Shown here: positions 50,585 to 54,089 of the stretch, piece after piece
How the letters are laid out: every line of letters starts with the position of its first letter
Position numbering within the stretch: position 1 is the stretch's first letter
Assembly: GCF_001652915.1 (NCBI RefSeq)
Contig: NZ_BBQI01000015.1
Coordinates: forward strand, 1 to 54,089
Direction of reading: 5' to 3'
DNA length: 54,089 nt
Source of the DNA: Cupriavidus sp. D384
GTDB taxonomy: Bacteria > Pseudomonadota > Gammaproteobacteria > Burkholderiales > Burkholderiaceae
Made by a program: the position numbers and the translations under genes
The notes under the pieces: generated by a model
The model's input: only the letters and a program-made list of their open reading frames with translations
Told to the model about the DNA's origin: nothing
Database searches by the model: none

Positions 50585-51652
50585 ATGAAGATTGCAGTCC
50601 TGCCGGGCGACGGCATCGGTCCCGAGATCATTGCCGAAGCCGTCAAGGTGCTGAACGCCCTTGACGAGAAGTTCGAAATGGAAACCGCCCCGGTGGGCGG
50701 TGCCGGCTACGAGGCCGAAGGCCACCCGCTGCCGGAAAACACGCTGAAGCTGGCACAGGCGGCCGACGCCATCCTGTTCGGCGCCGTGGGCGACTGGAAG
50801 TACGACAGCCTGGAGCGCCCGCTGCGTCCCGAGCAGGCCATCCTGGGCCTGCGCAAGCACCTGCAGCTGTTTGCCAACTTCCGCCCGGCAATCTGCTATC
50901 CGGAACTGACCGGCGCGTCGAGCCTGAAGCCCGAGCTGGTGGCTGGCCTGGATATCCTGATCGTGCGCGAACTGAATGGCGACATCTACTTCGGCCAGCC
51001 GCGCGGCGTGCGCGAGGCGCCGGACGGCCTGTTCAAGGGCGCCCGCGAAGGCTTCGACACGATGCGCTACAGCGAGCCGGAAATCCGTCGCATCGCCCAT
51101 GTGGCCTTCCAGGCCGCCGCCAAGCGCGGCAAGAAGCTGTGCAGCGTGGACAAGGCCAACGTGCTGGAGACGTTCCAGTTCTGGAAGGACATCGTGATCG
51201 ATGTCAGCAAGGAATATCCGGACGTGGAGCTGTCGCACATGTACGTGGACAACGCCGCGATGCAACTGGTGAAGGCGCCGAAGAGCTTCGACGTGATCGT
51301 CACCGGCAACATGTTCGGCGACATCCTGTCGGACGAGGCCGCCATGCTGACGGGCTCGATCGGCATGCTGCCGTCGGCTTCGCTCGATGCCAACAACAAG
51401 GGCCTGTACGAGCCGTCGCACGGCTCGGCACCCGATATCGCCGGCAAGGGCGTGGCCAATCCGCTGGCTACGATCCTGTCCGCCGCGATGATGCTGCGCT
51501 ATTCGCTGAACCGTGCCGAGCAGGCCGACCGCATCGAGAACGCCGTCAAGAAGGTGCTGGCCCAGGGCTTCCGCACTGGCGACATCCTGACGCCGGGCTG
51601 CAAGCAGGTGGGTACGAAGGAAATGGGCGACGCCGTGCTGGCGGCGCTGTAA
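50585..51652 (+). CDS. leuB: 3-isopropylmalate dehydrogenase
   Basis: NAD-dependent oxidative decarboxylase of leucine synthesis, 355 residues. [21 protein letters not shown] opens the fold; [21 protein letters not shown] provides the substrate arginines; [15 protein letters not shown]; metal-site [20 protein letters not shown] and NAD loop [20 protein letters not shown]. Last gene of the leu operon; two inverted repeats follow before the asd leader. Ribosome site aggaag. Confidence 0.97.
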   Translation: MKIAVLPGDGIGPEIIAEAVKVLNALDEKFEMETAPVGGAGYEAEGHPLPENTLKLAQAADAILFGAVGDWKYDSLERPLRPEQAILGLRKHLQLFANFRPAICYPELTGASSLKPELVAGLDILIVRELNGDIYFGQPRGVREAPDGLFKGAREGFDTMRYSEPEIRRIAHVAFQAAAKRGKKLCSVDKANVLETFQFWKDIVIDVSKEYPDVELSHMYVDNAAMQLVKAPKSFDVIVTGNMFGDILSDEAAMLTGSIGMLPSASLDANNKGLYEPSHGSAPDIAGKGVANPLATILSAAMMLRYSLNRAEQADRIENAVKKVLAQGFRTGDILTPGCKQVGTKEMGDAVLAAL

Positions 51653-51674
51653 GTCATTCCATACCTGCTGGTTT

Positions 51675-51717
51675 GCTCCCTCTCCCGTCTTGCGGGGGAG
51701 GGGGCGGGGGAGAGGGC
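51675..51717. repeat. Inverted repeat (gggagagggg family) after leuB
   Basis: gctccctctcccg and cgggggagggggc with a second purine-rich arm gggggagagggc. The gctccctctcccg side is the inverse of the flank at 21030-21045. Probably a transcript end for leuB. Confidence 0.6.
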
Positions 51718-51757
51718 GCGGCACCGGAAAGCGTGACATGCGCAATTTGATGCTCAA

Positions 51758-51799
51758 TTCCCTCTCCCTCAACCCCGCTCCCGCGTGCGGGAGGGGCGA
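51758..51799. repeat. Second inverted repeat between leuB and asd leader
   Basis: ttccctctccctcaac followed by cgctcccgcgtgcgggagg. The inner arms gctcccgc / gcgggagg form a 7-8 bp hairpin. Diverged member of the same family. Confidence 0.5.
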
Positions 51800-51875
51800 G
51801 AAGCCTTGCTCCGAGCACTAAATCACCCGAATTTCCCCTGCGGCACCGCCGCAAATTCGTGTAGACTCTCCCGTC

Positions 51876-52004
51876 ATGGCCCGATTCCACCAGTCCCTCC
51901 TGACTGCTTTTGCTGCTCGCACCGCTATCCGCGGCACGATCGGCGTGGATTCGCTCGGCCTGACCGCAACGACGATTAAAACCATTACCAAAACGATCCC
52001 CTAG
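51876..52004 (+). CDS. Putative Thr/Ile-rich leader peptide of asd
   Basis: 42-codon frame ending 89 bases before asd. The N-terminal part (MARFHQSLLTAFAARTAI) is ordinary, but the last 13 residues read TATTIKTITKTIP: six Thr, three Ile, two Lys. Asd makes the precursor of Thr, Ile, Lys and Met, so this is the codon pattern of an attenuation leader such as E. coli thrL. The stop lies in a 7-bp hairpin (51992-51998 / 52004-52010, loop ccctа in lower-case DNA letters ccc-ta). TAGACT at 51862-51867 is a possible -10, which would leave only one or two bases before the ATG. No intrinsic terminator with T-run follows, so mechanism is open. Confidence 0.6.
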   Translation: MARFHQSLLTAFAARTAIRGTIGVDSLGLTATTIKTITKTIP

Positions 52005-52069
52005 ATCGTTCGTCGTGCCTGCCCGTCTTCCCCGCGCAGCCACGCCGGGCGAGGAAAATGGCGGGGAAG
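51969..52069 (+). promoter_or_regulatory. Leader RNA structures upstream of asd
   Basis: Hairpin A: aacgatc (51992) pairs with gatcgtt (52004), extended by acgacg (51969, the tandem Thr codons) with cgtcgt (52011). Hairpin B: cttccccgc (52027) pairs perfectly with gcggggaag (52061); inside it, gcccg (52021) can pair with cgggc (52046) in a competing fold. A ribosome in the Thr/Ile codons would mask hairpin A. Hairpin B ends 14 bases before the asd ribosome site. Confidence 0.5.
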
Positions 52070-52093
52070 TTCACATCACATCCGAGGTAAGTC

Positions 52094-53230
52094 ATGATTG
52101 TAGGTCTCGTCGGTTGGCGAGGAATGGTCGGCAGCGTCCTGATGCAGCGCATGCAGGAAGAGGGCGATTTCGACCATATCGAGCCCGTTTTCTTCAGCAC
52201 GTCCAACGCTGGCGGCAAGGCCCCGGCCATGGCCAGGAACGAAACCACGCTGAAAGACGCGAACGATATCGAAGCACTGAAGAAGTGCGACGTGGTGCTC
52301 ACCGCCCAGGGCGGTGACTACACGAACGATGTGTTTCCGCGCCTGCGTGCGGCCGGCTGGAACGGCTACTGGATCGACGCCGCGTCCTCGCTGCGCATGA
52401 AGGACGACGCCATCATCGTCCTGGATCCGGTCAATCTCGGTGTGATCAAGGATGCGCTCTCGAAGGGCGTGAAGAACTTCATCGGCGGCAACTGCACGGT
52501 CAGCTGCATGATGATGGGCCTGGGTGGCCTGTTCCAGCACGACCTGATCGAGTGGATGACCTCGATGACTTACCAGGCCGCGTCGGGCGGCGGTGCCCAG
52601 CACATGCGCGAGCTGCTGACGCAGTTCGGTACGCTGAACGCCGCAGTCAAGCCGCTGCTGGACAATCCGGCCTCGGCCATCCTGGAAATCGACCGCCAGA
52701 TCCTGTCGACCCAGCACGGCCTGTCGGCTGACGAAACCAGGCAGTTTGGCGTGCCGCTGGCCGGCAACCTGATTCCCTGGATCGACAAGGACCTGGGCAA
52801 CGGCGTTTCCAAGGAAGAATGGAAGGGCGGCGCCGAGACCAACAAGATCCTGGGCCGGGGCGAAGGCTTCGTCGGTGCCACCGGCGCCAGCCCGATCGCC
52901 GTGGACGGCCTGTGCGTGCGGATTGGCGCCATGCGCTGCCATTCGCAGGCGCTGACCATCAAGCTGCGCAAGGACGTGCCGCTGGACGAGATCGAAGGCA
53001 TGCTGGCCGCCAACAACCAGTGGGCCAAGGTCGTGCCGAACACGCGCGAAGCCAGCATGAAGGACCTGACGCCGGCCGCCGTGACGGGCACACTGACGAT
53101 TCCGGTCGGCCGTCTGCGCAAGATGCAGATGGGCGGCGAGTACCTGTCCGCCTTCACTGTGGGCGACCAGCTGCTGTGGGGCGCCGCCGAGCCCCTGCGG
53201 CGTATGCTGCGCATTCTGATCGAGGGTTGA
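52094..53230 (+). CDS. asd: Aspartate-semialdehyde dehydrogenase
   Basis: NADP-dependent enzyme reducing aspartyl phosphate to the semialdehyde, branch point for Lys, Met, Thr and Ile and for diaminopimelate in the wall. 378 residues, the gamma/beta-proteobacterial type. [20 protein letters not shown] is the NADP loop; [18 protein letters not shown] holds catalytic Cys (first Cys); [16 protein letters not shown] contains the active-site His region. gagg precedes the ATG by seven bases. Regulation is probably through the Thr/Ile-rich leader upstream. Terminator hairpin at 53291. Confidence 0.97.
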   Translation: MIVGLVGWRGMVGSVLMQRMQEEGDFDHIEPVFFSTSNAGGKAPAMARNETTLKDANDIEALKKCDVVLTAQGGDYTNDVFPRLRAAGWNGYWIDAASSLRMKDDAIIVLDPVNLGVIKDALSKGVKNFIGGNCTVSCMMMGLGGLFQHDLIEWMTSMTYQAASGGGAQHMRELLTQFGTLNAAVKPLLDNPASAILEIDRQILSTQHGLSADETRQFGVPLAGNLIPWIDKDLGNGVSKEEWKGGAETNKILGRGEGFVGATGASPIAVDGLCVRIGAMRCHSQALTIKLRKDVPLDEIEGMLAANNQWAKVVPNTREASMKDLTPAAVTGTLTIPVGRLRKMQMGGEYLSAFTVGDQLLWGAAEPLRRMLRILIEG

Positions 53231-53534
53231 CCCCCAGATAGCCTCGCTGCTTTCGTTGCAGGGAGGCAACAGAATCTACCGCTTTCCGAGCAACGCCGCG
53301 CCTCAGCGCGGCGTTGTCGCATCCGGAGCGCTTTTTTTCGCGGGCTTGCGTCACAATACAGCCGGCATGCGCTTGGCCACGGGGTCATCGCCGCCATGCG
53401 TCTGGAATGCATGGCAGCGACATTGGGCGCGCAGCAGGGCAGGCACAAAGCCTGTCCGTTTCGTCGCCCGCCAGCCAGCCATTTGTTGGGATCGGGTTAA
53501 TTTCTGCTACTAAAAACCATAAATGGAGCACGAG
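53231..53534. other. Intergenic region asd-fimV
   Basis: 304 bases containing the asd terminator hairpin (53291) and the presumed fimV promoter; ttttttt at 53332-53338. No gene seen. Confidence 0.5.
53291..53316 (+). terminator. Terminator hairpin after asd
   Basis: Perfect 11-bp stem caacgccgcgc / gcgcggcgttg with loop ctca. A T-run occurs 16 bases later (53332), so termination may need both. Confidence 0.65.
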
Positions 53535-54089
53535 GTGAGTGTGAGCCTACATCGCCGGAAAGATGCGCCTACTGTCCGTCAGCGCTGGTCAACGCTGGCC
53601 ATCACGGCTGCTGGCCTGCTGCTTGCGCAGCCTGCCGCGTATGCCGCGGGGTTTGGACAATTAAGGGTTCAATCCAATCTGGGGCAGCCGCTCCAGGCTG
53701 AAATCGATATCACCGGCGTGACGCCCGAGGAAGCTGACAGCCTGGCCGTCAAGCTGGCCGCGCCGTCCGCCTATTCGCGTGCCGGGCTGACCTATCTGTC
53801 GGCCATTTCGAGCGTGAGGCTCGACGTGCAGAAGCGCCCGAACGGTACCTATGTGGCTACCGTGCGGTCCAACCAGCCGCTTAGCGAACCGTTCGTCGAC
53901 ATCCTGGTCGACATGAGCTGGTCCAGCGGCAAGATCACGCGCGCCTATACCTTCCTGCTGGATCCGGCTGGCGCCAAGCCGTCGAACCAGGCGTTCTCGC
54001 CCACCACCGTGGTGCAGGCCGCCACGCCTGACGCGTCGCCGGCTGCGGCACCTGCTCCGGCCCCAGTCGCCGCGGCGCCTGCCGCTGGC
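53535..54089 (+). CDS. fimV: FimV/HubP-family pole-organising protein, 5' part
   Basis: Runs off the right end of the window. After a cytosolic basic start (SLHRRKDAPTVRQRW) comes a signal-like segment TLAITAAGLLLAQPAAYAAG, then the FimV N-terminal domain: FGQLRVQSNLGQPLQAEIDI, GLTYLSAISSVRLDVQKRPN, FVDILVDMSWSSGKITRAYT and FLLDP. A Pro/Ala-rich linker starts near residue 165, as expected before the LysM domain. FimV/HubP organises the pole, type IV pili and secretion in Pseudomonas and Vibrio. Start at GTG 53535 is preferred because ggag lies six bases upstream; ATG 53523 lacks a ribosome site. Confidence 0.88.
   Translation, partial: MSVSLHRRKDAPTVRQRWSTLAITAAGLLLAQPAAYAAGFGQLRVQSNLGQPLQAEIDITGVTPEEADSLAVKLAAPSAYSRAGLTYLSAISSVRLDVQKRPNGTYVATVRSNQPLSEPFVDILVDMSWSSGKITRAYTFLLDPAGAKPSNQAFSPTTVVQAATPDASPAAAPAPAPVAAAPAAG

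Noticed and set aside
52058..52090. Ten-codon frame after gaggaaa just before asd
   Set aside because: Spacing from the purine run to ATG is too short and codons carry no pathway bias; possibly part of leader control but not supportable.

Overview
The window reads as chromosomal DNA of a high-G+C betaproteobacterium of the Burkholderiaceae, most like Cupriavidus. This rests on protein character and on remembered gene order: mdh, a divergent gntR, sdhCDAB-sdhE-gltA, liv transporter, leuC-lipoprotein-leuD-leuB, asd, fimV. No database search was possible. There are no tRNA or rRNA genes, insertion sequences, phage genes or CRISPR arrays, and coding density is high.

Layout. 1-11.8 kb: a polar amino-acid binding protein (-), a possible small RNA, the ABC-F ATPase uup, an MFS transporter with an unlisted 41-residue membrane protein behind it (-), parE, a lytic transglycosylase, parC, and a two-gene chromate transporter. 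11.8-19 kb: a seven-gene minus-strand run (VOC protein, AlaX editing protein, LysE and EamA exporters, RidA, aminotransferase, GST) faced by a MocR-type PLP-dependent regulator across an 84-bp region rich in TACAGT repeats. 19-23.3 kb: htpG with a sigma-32-like promoter, a 55/56-bp tandem repeat, a deoxyinosine glycosylase, and an ArsR regulator with an SRPBCC-GST fusion protein. 23.4-29.8 kb: mixed small transcription units (coiled-coil protein, TPR protein with a methyltransferase, peptide-binding protein, TrmB-like protein, DUF2863 protein, mini membrane protein). 29.9-42.5 kb: TCA-cycle cluster (acnA, MliC-like protein, CitE-like lyase and mdh on the minus strand; gntR, sdhCDAB, sdhE and gltA on the plus strand). 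43-48 kb: livKHMGF branched-chain amino-acid transporter. 48.3-54.1 kb: leuC, an entericidin-like lipoprotein, leuD, leuB, a Thr/Ile-rich leader peptide, asd, and the 5' part of fimV.

How genes work together. SdhCDAB with its flavinylation factor SdhE, citrate synthase, aconitase and malate dehydrogenase cover four TCA steps. A GntR/UTRA regulator binds, by inference, an 18-bp palindrome that overlaps its own -10 box and lies just upstream of an mdh promoter. LivKHMGF imports branched-chain amino acids next to the LeuCDB leucine pathway. Asd opens the Lys/Met/Thr/Ile branch and is preceded by an open frame whose last 13 codons hold six Thr and three Ile codons, which suggests translation-dependent control. 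The MocR-controlled run looks like a coordinated amino-acid or reactive-enamine stress unit and is the best candidate here for an undescribed system. Short G-rich inverted repeats (arms like gggagagggg) recur between genes.
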